From: Culex pipiens pallens | Taxonomy: Eukaryota; Arthropoda; Insecta; Diptera; Culicidae | DNA length: 64,000 nucleotides | Assembly (NCBI RefSeq): GCF_016801865.2 | Contig: NC_068939.1 | Location: 153,580,240-153,644,239 of the forward strand | Direction of reading: 5' to 3' | Shown: positions 45,915 through 55,413 of the stretch, piece by piece | Position numbering within the stretch: the stretch's first letter is position 1 | How the letters are laid out: every line of letters begins with the position of its first letter | Program-made: the position numbers and the translations under genes | The notes under the pieces: generated by a model | The model's input: only the letters and a program-made list of their open reading frames with translations | What the model was told of the DNA's origin: nothing | The model's database searches: none

Positions 45915-46348
45915 AGAGCGAGTTGTGGCGCTATAACCACGGCAAATAGTGTCCAGGGCATTCGTGGAAATACAATGTCCCATCCCAGAGGGTCCCGGAG
46001 TACCAAAACCTTCTTAGCATGGTGCTCCCAACGAATACAACCAAAATCTCGGAGCGTATGGTGGTGTGTCCCCACGCTTCTTCCTCCCCTGTCGATTCAG
46101 AATTGTGTTGTTGTTCGAACACTCAGTGCTCAAACTCAACCCAATTACGAGTCATCTCTGCGATACGGCTTTACGCAGTAGGCCTGGCCGCTTTAATGCT
46201 TGTGATGTTTCCATGCATTCCGGTGCAATGGCGCACTACAAATGTTAATAAATGACAAGAAGAGTGCTAGGCGTCATCTAACCTAAGGCACTCTCCAGGA
46301 TCCCTTCGAAAGATTGGCTGCGCTAGGGTCTGATTAGATTAGATTAGA
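45915..46348 (+). mobile_element. GATTA-tailed retroposon, copy 2, with 22-bp duplication
   Basis: The body starts AGAGCGAGTTGTGGCGCTAT and ends GGTCTGATTAGATTAGATTA. It is flanked by a 20-22 bp direct duplication (TTTAGTCTATAATGTCTTGT plus CA) at 45893-45914 and 46349-46370. The long duplication, fixed start and short tandem-repeat 3' end are retroposon marks. It is homologous, inverted, to 3570-4214. About 434 bp with no coding capacity, so it depends on a partner LINE. I see no tRNA-type B box, which leaves the origin of its head open. The 102- and 78-aa frames across it are incidental. Confidence 0.94.
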
Positions 46349-46440
46349 TTTAGTCTATAATGTCTTGTCATAAATTTAAAATGAAAATGCCTCCAACATC
46401 ACTTTTCTCTACAACTTCCTAAATTAAAATGTTTTTTTTT

Positions 46441-46870
46441 TTGCAATTCCGTCGTGAAATTACTCACTTTTCCTGTCATTCTTGAACGACGAAATAGCCT
46501 ACTTTTCTGTACCAAAAATAACAGAATCGAATAGCAACACTTTTCAAACAAAATGTTGAAAAGTTCTACTTTTCAGCACTTAAATGGGTGCTGAAAAGTT
46601 GAACTTTTCAGCACTTGTTTCGAAAAGTAACACTTTTCAACATTTTTTTGATTTAAACGATTTATTGACAAAATACATGAAAATTCGACTTAAAATTTCA
46701 CTCAATGGGTGTTTTTCGAAATTGCAAAAAATGTTGTATGGAACTAGTTGCAAAACTTGATTTTTTCAGCACTCGTCGTATTTATCCAACTCGGTGAACC
46801 TCGTTGGATAAATGTACGACTCGTGCTGAAAAAATCCTCTTTTTGCAACTTGTTGCATAAACTACTATTT
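46441..46870 (+). mobile_element. Hairpin repeat family A, complete copy
   Basis: Matches 60571-60999 end to end (GCAATTCCGTCGTGAAATTA at the start, AACTTGTTGCATAAACTACT at the end). It holds two strong hairpins: GTGCTGAAAAGTTGAACTTT with its partner (about 46560-46650), and ACTCGTCGTATTTATCCAAC with GTTGGATAAATGTACGACTC (about 46775-46826). Terminal repeats are not evident, so the class is unclear. Fragments lie at 4215-4285 and 19602-19736. Confidence 0.82.
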
Positions 46871-48442
46871 TTTTATGGTTTGCTTAAATGCTTTCTCAAA
46901 ATTTGGTCGTAGAAGGCGTAGATGACGAAATAAAATGTTATGTGTCTTGGACAAAATTGCTTAGTAAGCCCAACAACTTTTTAGAAGATGAAAAAAAATC
47001 CTAATAATATTTATTCCTGAAAAGTCATATTTTCAAAAACACCCCAATCGTGAACCACATTAATTTTCATTTTTCAACAAATCTTCTGAGACACTAAAGC
47101 TCCAAAACTTCACAATTTTTTCGGAAAATCAATTTTCCACTTTATTTTGCAATCTGGACTAGGCATTAAAAAAAACTTTATTTTTACGATTTTTTTAAAT
47201 CGAAGCCCGCTTAAATGCAGAATTGGGGTGTAAAGAGTTAATGAGTGTTTTTTCGATTAAAAGTATTGTAAATTCCTTTTTTAACTCAATTGAAGATTTT
47301 TTTGAGCTTGATAAATTGTTGAATATCAATTTACAAAGTTATGAAAAAATAATACCTACGATTTAAAGCTAAATTTCAAACAACTTATTTTTTTTTGGTA
47401 TTTTTAATGACCTCAAAAGAAATTTCAAAATTATTCAAGTGCTTTACTGATCTACATGTAAGTAACGTTTTAATTGAAATTTAAGTATTAGATACTTTAA
47501 AAAGATTAATTAAACTATGATGATTTATCACAAAATCATTCTAATCAAGTTGTGAAATTTTGCTCGAAATCACCCACTTTCGCGGTAAAATATCAGCTTA
47601 GAACGAGCAAATTCGACGTTCGAAAGTGGCAAGCAAAAATCAATAAGCAATTATAGTGCACAGGGCCTCACACATACTTAGCAGTTGTTTGGTGAGTGGT
47701 GTTCGTACTTCGGAAAGTTATTCCTACACAAAAATATCATATTCGAGTTATTTGAGAGCATAGAAAATGAACACCGATAGATACATAAAATCGAGGGATG
47801 ATCTTTAATCAGTTTGTGGTTTTGCTACGAAATTGGCATCGATTGTGGGTGGGAATTGTTCGGGAGCAATCGAAAAGTTTGAATGGGGTGCTTGCACAAC
47901 ATTTTCCTTTATGGCACTTGAATTTTATGAAATAAAAGATTCAATTGGTGTTGTTTTTCGTGTGAATTTTATTATTATCATTTTGAAAAGTAAAGAATAA
48001 ATTCAATTTCGTCAAATTGTTGCATAATTTAATAAAAAAAATTGTAGATTGACCAATCGCTTAAGAGTTGATTAACTATAGACAAAAAAAAAACAATATT
48101 CGCAAAGTCATCAGCTCAAATTAGAAGGTGCGGCCCGGTACGTCAAACGTTATTCATTCAAGCCGATCCACACAACACCTTCTTAAAAGCAACGAAACCA
48201 GTGGGAGGTAATCGGTGCAATTGTTCTCCCCTTCAGAACCCTCAAAGGGGCGGCATTCGGGTGTGCAGACCTGGACCTGTTCCACCGCCTCGGCATCAGT
48301 TGGCGGTATAAAAATAATAATTTCTCGCTCGAAAGCGTAATTGGATGAATTATTCTACGATAAACGGTCCACCGCGGCTGGCTTCTTGACTTGGAGAAGA
48401 CACGTCAGAAGCCACAGAAGGTTTAATTCATATCACTTGAAG
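46871..48442. other. AT-rich, then unique stretch
   Basis: AT-rich to about 47560; complex and unique at 47600-48440. No frame of interest and no repeats shared with the rest of the window. Confidence 0.38.
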
Positions 48443-48444
48443 TA

Positions 48445-49703
48445 CCCGAGCATGGGTAAATAACAAGGGAAATGCGTAATAATACCTTTCTCTGGTATCA
48501 ATACCAAATTTTGGTATTCCTGAACCCTTTAAAATTTGTCTTGAGGATTATGCAAGAGCAAAATGTGGTATCATACCAATTTAAGGTATTGTTTTGATAT
48601 TGCTAAATTGCAGAATTTGTCAATGGTCGAACACCACATATTGGTATTCTTTTGGTATTACAGTGTTTTATCAAATTCCTCTGAAACTATGGGAAAATTT
48701 TGACCAATTTTGACAAAATAATTAATTTTGCGCTAAAATTTTGTCTCAAAGCGAATGCTTTGATTGAAAACCGGAAATTTCAAACTTGATTTTAAACATT
48801 TTTGATATACCCCCTACAGAAATGACTTGAAATTGTGGAAAAATTTTTAAGTCAGGATGGCACATTTTGGTATTATTTTGGTATTGAAAGGTTTCATCAA
48901 TTTTCTCTGAAACTATGGGATTTTTTTCCCCAATTTGGACAAGATAATAAATTTTGCGCTAAAATGACTTGAAAAAAAAAAACCAAATACTTTGAAAAAC
49001 GAGTCAATCGAAAGATTATTGAATTTTGGTGAATTTCAATCCAGTTTTATTTTAATAACACTTATTTTTCAATCTTGTTATTTTTCAGAATCTTCAAGAA
49101 CTTCATGCACAGGCCGTTCATCAATGACAAATGCATTCGGTGTGGTGAAGAATATCACTAACAACAACATGGAATCATCAGGTGAGTAGATTTGGCTGTT
49201 GCATATGGATCATTTCCGTTTTTTCACTGACTGCAACTGCTGCACTAAAAATGGTATGAAAATACCAAATTTTGGTATTACTTGTGCAAATATCAGCGAC
49301 CAAAATGTGATCTTGGTTGCCCAGTAATAGATGGTAAAATACCATCAAATCATACCAAAATCATGTATGTGGAAGACCACAGGAATACCAAAATATGATT
49401 TTCCAAGGGCGCGGGAATACCTAAAATTAAAACCATGGCAATACCAAGTTTTGGTATTCAAGCAATGTTCAAAAATCCAGAAGACCTCAACTTGGAATTG
49501 AAATGGTTCTATTTTGAAGTATTTTTTCACCCTTGGAATAACATGGTTTGGTATTGTTGTGCACTTCCACATACAAGACTTTGGTATGATTTCATGGTAT
49601 TTTACCATCTATTACTGGGCAACCAAGGGCACATTTTGGTCGCTGTTATTTGCTCAAGTAATACCAAAAATTGGTATTCCCGTGTTATTTACCCCTGCTC
49701 GGG
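48445..49703. mobile_element. TA-flanked MITE (or two truncated copies), TIR CCCGAGCATGGGTAAATAAC
   Basis: The left end CCCGAGCATGGGTAAATAAC is inverted at the right (GTTATTTACCCCTGCTCGGG). TA lies at 48443-48444 and 49704-49705. AATACCAAATTTTGGTATT-type palindromes occur throughout. A 224-bp tandem duplication (CTCTGAAACTATGGG near 48681 and 48904) lies in the left half. In the right half, about 49253-49437 pairs with about 49500-49682 as a long foldback. Between the halves (about 48970-49240) is non-repetitive DNA with the exon candidate 49089-49181. Either one element captured that DNA, or two copies each lost their inner end. Confidence 0.82.
49089..49181 (+). CDS. Candidate 93-nt coding exon between MITE arms
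   Basis: Seen: an acceptor TTGTTATTTTTCAG with a T-rich tract ends at 49088, and a donor CATCAG|GTGAGTAG follows 49181. One of three frames is open and reads a Ser/Thr/Asn-rich peptide (SSRTSCTGRSSMTNAFGVVK, then NITNNNMESS) with one base left over. That base joins in frame to the candidate at 51281 (G+AT = Asp). The other two frames contain stops. I do not recognise the protein. It could be an alternative linker exon of a long host gene or an exon carried by the transposon. Confidence 0.35.
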
Positions 49704-49902
49704 TAGAGAGACGCTACGGTACGGCGGTGTCATAAAGCTTAACCTTCGGGGTTTTCTTCTGACGTTGACTTATCTGGCTAGTGCCGCCGTCCTTGGGCAA
49801 AACTGTCTCCCGAAAGACGGTGTGGAGATATCTTAGACGTCTCGGTAGGTAGGGTGTCCAAATTTTAACTTTAAGAATTATTTCTCAAGAATGACTTCCT
49901 GG

Positions 49903-50223
49903 TGACCGAGCCACGTAGCCCAGTGGTAATGCTTCCACATCGTAAGCGGTAGATCGGGGTTCAAATCCCGGCTCGGACCAACACAACTGACGATCTTTTC
50001 CTTCTGGAATCGATTGCTTAGTAAAGGGAAGGTAGTGTATCGTCACAAACTGGACCTTATCACGACACCTTAGGAAGACAACCTATGGAATGTGAACATT
50101 AGCTTTAACATGTTATCATTTAGTTGATTAATAAACTGTCACTGAATCCTTTTGTAAATGCCAGCCCCGATACTCTTCACGGGTGTTCCCCTCAGGAACA
50201 GGGAAAGATTTACTTACTATTTT
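49903..50223 (+). mobile_element. tRNA-derived SINE with 13-bp target duplication
   Basis: The head (about 49904-49980) pairs its ends (GACCGAG with CTCGGAC, 6 of 7). It has a consensus A box TAGCCCAGTGG and B box GGTTCAAATCC and keeps a terminal ACCA. The body continues with ACGATCTTTTCCTTCTGGAA, and the tail ends TTACTTACTATTTT. AATGACTTCCTGG is duplicated exactly at 49890-49902 and 50224-50236. The core differs from the SINEs at 1160, 3610 and 39705, so this is a second family. About 321 bp, apparently full length and fairly recent. Confidence 0.96.
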
Positions 50224-50236
50224 AATGACTTCCTGG

Positions 50237-51280
50237 ACAACTTTTTTTCCAATTTTGTGTTAGTTAAACTTCTTCGGTCACCCTATCAACCTGAACCGCC
50301 AGAGTTTTGCACCTTTTCCTCCCACAGGGGATAATTCCCGGTTTAGATATGAATTTCAAATAACACGCTCCAAGAACAGGTCCTGCACCTTCTTTCGGCA
50401 TACCAAACGACCGTGCCGTAAGCTACCGTGACATTTCTTGCCCGCTAATCAGAACGAGAACAACCCTCTCTTTTCCCCCCACTATGAGCAATTAGTTCGT
50501 ATTCTACACCACCAAGTAGTTCCAAGTCGTTGCTGGCGATGGAATGAAGTTTGTAAAGTGTATGTAAAACGGACAACTTACACCGAACGTGAGCAGCATT
50601 CGTTTTAAAATCGAAAGTGTGTTCCCGGCCGCGGAGGGGTCCTTCGTGCATTGTGGTGGAATGACAATTACCATCAGAACACGTCCAATTACGTCAAACT
50701 CTTTCTCGACACCGCTGGCGTGGCCAGAAACCGTAGATGAGTGGCGTGGGTGACACGCTGCAGCACCTGTCGCGATCTACGCTGTAATGATACGGTAGGA
50801 CACCTTTGCTAGCCGGGTGGGTATACTCAGTTGCAGAACAAGATTAAAAAAAAACAGTAGGAACACTTTTAAAACAAAATTTTAGATTTTTATGGCATTG
50901 AGTGTACCCGGTAGTGGCAGCACTAGGTGCAACCATCCGCCGCGTGAAGCTGTCGTCAAACTCCATAATTACATCAAGTACGGCGAAGGCGTCTTCTACG
51001 GATGCACGGTACTTGTCGGGGTCTGTCATGATGGCCTGAGGTGTGACCTATGCTACCACGCCATCAACGGTGGAAGATGAGAACACTGATGGTTGATGGA
51101 ACTGATGACTACAACACCTAGTAGTCTAGCCTGAGCTTGAAGTGGCGCGGGAAATTGATGGACAAAAAGCGTAAAAAAATGATTCATTAAATATTTTCTA
51201 AGTGTGATAATTTTATTTACAGAAAACTAAAAAATATCTCTTAAAACAAGTCTAACTTTACATTTCGTTTTCTTTTTCAG
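50237..51280. other. Unique stretch upstream of a microexon candidate
   Basis: Complex to about 51150, then AT-rich and pyrimidine-rich toward the acceptor at 51280. Short frames only (68 aa or less). No repeats shared with the window. Confidence 0.4.
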
Positions 51281-51303
51281 ATTTGCACTTTACAACTGAT
51301 AAG
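51281..51303 (+). CDS. Candidate 23-nt microexon
   Basis: Seen: branch-type TCTAAC at 51251-51256, then the tract TTTCGTTTTCTTTTTCAG ending at 51280, 23 nt, and a donor AAG|GTGAGATT. Read after two borrowed bases it gives LHFTTDK and ends on a codon boundary. Joined to the candidate at 49089-49181 the junction codon is GAT (Asp), giving ESSDLHFTTDK with no stop. Microexons of this size need strong splice sites, which are present. Gene unknown. It may still be chance. Confidence 0.35.
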
Positions 51304-51504
51304 GTGAGATTTGTTATACATTAAAATTTAATAGATAACAATTTTGAAAAATCCTTTTTTCTTTTCTTCATTGTTGACCTATTTATGAATTTAAATATGG
51401 TCATAAGTCATTTTATAACAACAAATTAAAGCAAATACAAAGTATCCTAATACCAACAGCTGTCAGACCGTCAAACCTTGAGGCTCAAGAAATGAGAGGT
51501 CGAT

Positions 51505-51663
51505 AAGTCACACCGTCGTGATGCTAACTTGTCACTCGTCGATTTTGGGCCAAATTGAGTTGAGAACGCCATTTTGTGCAGCTCATAATGCCTCATTTTT
51601 TTGACTTTTAAAGATTCCCAACATTATATTTAATCCTAAGGTATTCAATAAAAATCATTTTCG
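51505..51663 (+). repeat. Partial copy of the TCGTGCTAACTTGTCG MITE
   Basis: GTGATGCTAACTTGTCACTC, GGCCAAATTGAGTTGAGAAC, TTTTGTGCAGCTCATAATGC and TATTCAATAAAAA follow the order of the left 150 bp of 26902-27385. The right part is cut by the hAT element at 51664. Confidence 0.72.
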
Positions 51664-51810
51664 CAGTGTTTCTCAACCGGTGAATTTCTCGGGGGGATGA
51701 GGATGCAATAGAAATCTAATATCTTCAAAAAAAATGTAAATGAAAAAGCAATTGTTTTTTTTTGTCATCTTTAAAAGTGTATGATCAACCAAAAAACTCA
51801 AATGTTGATA

Positions 51811-52050
51811 GGGGAAATATACCCATTTTAATCACACTAAGCCGTTCGACCAATTCTCACCACTTTTGCCGTTTTCCGCTATCAAATCAACTTATATAGA
51901 TGTATCAACAATGATGAGTTGCTTGCTCACTTTTATTTGTGCTATTTATTACTTAGGAACAGTCAAAAACACTTTATTTAACCTGAGATTCATGAACAAA
52001 GTGCTGTTAGGCCGATAATAGAAATAGGCTGAGAAAGGGTATAGTTCCCC
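51811..52050. mobile_element. TA-flanked MITE, TIR GGGGAAATATACCC, nested
   Basis: GGGGAAATATACCCATTTT at the left pairs with AAAGGGTATAGTTCCCC at the right, with TA at 51809-51810 and 52051-52052. It is 240 bp without ORF and lies inside the hAT-type element. Confidence 0.87.
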
Positions 52051-52169
52051 TATTTGTTTTGATTTCAGTTAAAAAAAATAAAGATTTTGAAATATTTTTC
52101 GAGTGTATTTCCCTAATTTTCACATGAGCAGTTTATTTTAAAAAAATAATTTGAATATAAATTTTAACA

Positions 52170-52207
52170 AACAAAAAAAAAAACAAACAAACAAACAACA
52201 AACAAAC
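52170..52207. repeat. (AAAC)n-type microsatellite
   Basis: AACAAACAAACAAACAACAA and neighbouring units over about 38 bp in AT-rich sequence. Confidence 0.85.
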
Positions 52208-52927
52208 CGAGCAATATTTACAAATACTGCCTCTTAAATTCTGTGAGTTTCTTAGTTTATTTTTGTTTTCAATTACAAAAATTACAGTTTTCCAATTTGC
52301 TTATACTGCTGATTTAAAATTGTTGAAAAGGTTATATAAATATTTTTTCATATTTTCAATTTTGTTGGATAATGAGAAGTGATTTAGCTCTTTGAAAATA
52401 AAAAAAATATTATAAATTTCAGTGAGTTTTTGAGAACATTGAAAATTTCTGAGAGGCTTTGCGGAAAATAAAATTGTTGGCCAGTAAAAAATTATATGAA
52501 ATAAAATTCAGAGTTTTTGCTTTTTTCAAACACTTTTTTTATTTGAAAAAGTTGTTTACACTATGCTTTTGAAAATAAAATATATTTAGTAATATTTTTT
52601 AGTTGGCATTTAACTCGCTCAGATTTATTTCCTTGAGTTAATAATTTAATTACTCTTGTTATGAAAACTTCATTCTTTTAGTACATTTTTATTGTGCAAT
52701 GATACCAATAAGTTCAACTGGGGTGAAGGGGGGGGGGGGAAATCTTGCAAGTTTGCTAAGGGGGGATTGGAACGAAAAAGATTGAGAATCACTGCTTTAG
52801 ATACTGCTTCAAAAAAGAGTATTATTACAATTTAAGTGCATATAATTTTTGATAGGTTTGTCAAATTCGACTTCAAATCGTCTATAATTTTCACTTAAGT
52901 ACTCAGGACTTTGGATAGGGTTGTCAG

Positions 52928-53245
52928 TAGAGCTGGGACTTCGGATATTCGCAGCATTGATAATTTAATTCACATAAAGGCGAAACAAACTAATAAGTAT
53001 TCAAAATACCTTTAATTTTGCGTCACACGATTTATGGTCGAATACTATTATCCAAAAAAACTATCCGATCCGTTTATTTTCACTCTTAAATATATTTTGG
53101 GTTCATCAAATATGTTTAACCAAATAATTTTTAGTTCTGATCCTATTTCGTTTATCTCTTTTGATTTGGTTTGATTGAAAAGATGATATCTGATTTTATA
53201 TAAAAAAAAATGTAAATTATCCGGATATCCGAAGTCCCAGCTCTA
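52928..53245. mobile_element. hAT-type MITE with 8-bp duplication GTTGTCAG
   Basis: The termini TAGAGCTGGGACTTCGGATA and the inverted TATCCGAAGTCCCAGCTCTA are perfect over 20 bp. GTTGTCAG is duplicated exactly at 52920-52927 and 53246-53253. Length 318 bp; AT-rich interior, no ORF. Confidence 0.96.
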
Positions 53246-53253
53246 GTTGTCAG

Positions 53254-53930
53254 GCCTTCTACTTTTTGCTTCTTCAGAAAGGTCTTTTGAAAATCTTTCT
53301 TTGGTGAATGAATTAAGTTCCAATTTACTTTTCTACCTTAAAGTCGACTTTAGAACACTTCACCATTTTCGATTTGTAGTGAGAAAAATTGGCAACGTTT
53401 ATGGACAAATTATTTTGGCTTATTTTTTTTTTGAAAAAAAAAAAATCAAATAATATCACATCAATTTTTATAGCGTTATCTGTTTATTTCTTTTTTTTAA
53501 TGTCCTTAATCAGATTAAAAAAAAAACATTATTTTATCTCTTTTTTTGTTACGCGTTAGATTGCTGTATTCTTATGAACAATGAGTTTTTTAAGTGTTAC
53601 TCATTTTAACAAAGTATAACATTTTATGCGTTTCTTTTTCGGTCTCTTTTTCTTAATAATGTTATTTTTTCGTCATTGGTTATGACAAATTTATTGACAG
53701 CAATAGTATTAACTTGAACATATATATATATACGAAACATAGCTGAAAAGAACACAAAAACTCTTTAATTAATTTAATATAAACAAATTATAACTAGATT
53801 ATTCACTTAAAAACTGGATTGATTTATTTCAATGACATAAATACAAATGGAAATAATAACCTTATCTCTTTGAAAACAAAATGTCATGATATCAAAGTCG
53901 TAATTGCAAATAAAATTGATCAGAAAATCT
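53254..53930. other. AT-rich gap
   Basis: It holds a short (TA)n tract at about 53720-53732 and homopolymers. No gene or element with ends is visible. Confidence 0.4.
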
Positions 53931-54570
53931 ACCAACTCACATGAAATCGGGAAAAGTGGCCCCAACCCCTCGTTGATTTGCGTGGAACTTTGGCCTAAGG
54001 AGTAACTTTTGTCCCTAATCACGAATCCGAGGTCCATTATTGATATCTCGTGACGGAGTAGCGGTACGACCCCTTTCATTTGTGGACATGCAAAAAAGAG
54101 GTGTTTATTTTCAAAAATTCGCAGCCTGAAACGGTGATAAAATGCAAATTTTACATCAAAGTGACTTTTATGTTAAATTGGACGCCAGATTTGATGACGT
54201 GCTCAAAATTCCGAAAAAACGTATTTTTCATCGAAAAAAAAACACTAAAAGGTTTTAAAAACTCTGCCATTTTCCGTTCCGGAACATGTCATTATATGGG
54301 AAATTTAATGTACTTTTCGAATTTACATTATCCCAAAAGGGTAATTTTCTCATTTGGACCAAAAATTTTCATTTTAAAATTTTGTGTTTTTTTCTAATTT
54401 TGCAGGGTTATTTTTCAGACAGTAACAATTTTATACAAAGTTGTAAGACAGACAATTACAAATATTTTGAAATATAAACATAAGGCGTTTGCTTACAACC
54501 ATCACGAGTTATCGCGATTTTACGGAAAAAACTTTTGAATAAGTTTTTTTTTGCGTTTCTCTTTGTTTCG
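53931..54570 (+). repeat. Interspersed repeat family B, longest copy
   Basis: Begins CCAACTCACATG and GATTTGCGTGGAACTTTGGC and runs through GAGGTCCATTATTGATATCT, GCAGCCTGAAACGGTGATAA, TGATGACGTGCTCAAAATTC and CATCACGAGTTATCGCGATT. The first 200 bp match 8006-8225. From prior knowledge of mosquito genomes this is a widespread long repeat. Whether it is a DNA transposon is not clear, as I find no terminal inverted repeat here. No transposase frame. Confidence 0.75.
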
Positions 54571-54764
54571 TTTGTAAATATATCATATTTAACTTCCCCT
54601 GCAATGGAATTTCAAAAGTCGGGTACCTCCGTTGTGAAACACTGGACAAATACAATTTTTCGAAACATTGACAGAATCATATAAAACAAGTCATACCACA
54701 TAACTCAAATTTCATTAGTTCTTTTTTCAGGATGAATATTCTAAATTTTTACTAAATTGTTGTA

Positions 54765-55411
54765 ACGTCATGATTCGAATTCCCGGACGCTTCGAAACCC
54801 GGACATCTTGTTTTATCAATTATTTGGATATAAGTTCGCATAATTACTGTCTAAACTGTGTTATTTGATGAATTCCAACATCAACTCTTATTTAAAGATT
54901 GTTTGAACGCTGTAGTTAATGTCAAAACAATTAAATAAAATGAAATTTTAAGATTACCAAAAATGCGCAACATTTCACTTGAAATATTTCATTGGCGTTC
55001 GAAGCACCGGGAAGGCAAAGCAGAAATTTATGTTTTCGATTTCCTCAAATTCTAGCAAATTTTTATATAAACTATCGATTGTTTTGATGTTAACTGCTTA
55101 TTTGAAACCTAAAGAATGCCATTCACTAACATTTCAGTCCAAATTCATGCGATTCATAAGTAAAATCGAGTGTCCGGATTTCGAATCAGCTTTTATCAGT
55201 GTCCGGGATTCGAAGCACAACAAGTCATTTTAATTTCAAAATTCTGATGAAAATTTGTTAGAAAATACATATTTTGCATGCATTCTCTTAAAACTGACTG
55301 TAAATACTACATCCTGATGATATTTCTTCATTTCCAACTTATTACATGATTTTTTGTCAGCTATAACAAAAATGTTATGCTACTAAGTGTCCGGATTTCG
55401 AATCATGACGT
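54765..55411 (+). mobile_element. CCGGAC-type MITE, complete copy
   Basis: Left ACGTCATGATTCGAA and right TTCGAATCATGACGT are perfectly inverted. TA lies at 54763-54764 and 55412-55413. GTCCGG/CCGGAC boxes follow each end, and two more occur at about 55180-55205. Length 647 bp. Copies in this window: 8637-9254 (inverted, one end missing) and 15285-15575 (decayed). The TA target suggests Tc1/mariner-type mobilisation. Confidence 0.92.
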
Positions 55412-55413
55412 TA

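Larger units (their letters stand above)
51664..52794. mobile_element. hAT-type element, TIR CAGTGTTTCTCAACC
   Basis: CAGTGTTTCTCAACC at the left and GATTGAGAATCACTG at the right are inverted with few mismatches and match the classic hAT (Charlie/Buster-like) terminus. Runs of G next to both ends (51690-51696, 52729-52738, 52761-52766) add to the symmetry. The 8-bp flanks do not match (CATTTTCG and CTTTAGAT), so the duplication is lost or an end is rearranged. The interior is AT-rich with no transposase frame and holds a nested MITE and an (AAAC)n tract. Confidence 0.74.

Noticed and set aside
49904..49980. A functional tRNA gene
   Set aside because: The A and B boxes are good, but the anticodon loop lacks the conserved T33 and the sequence continues into a SINE body with a target duplication.
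53720..53732. TATA-type promoter
   Set aside because: It is a short TA dinucleotide run in AT-rich DNA with no gene nearby.
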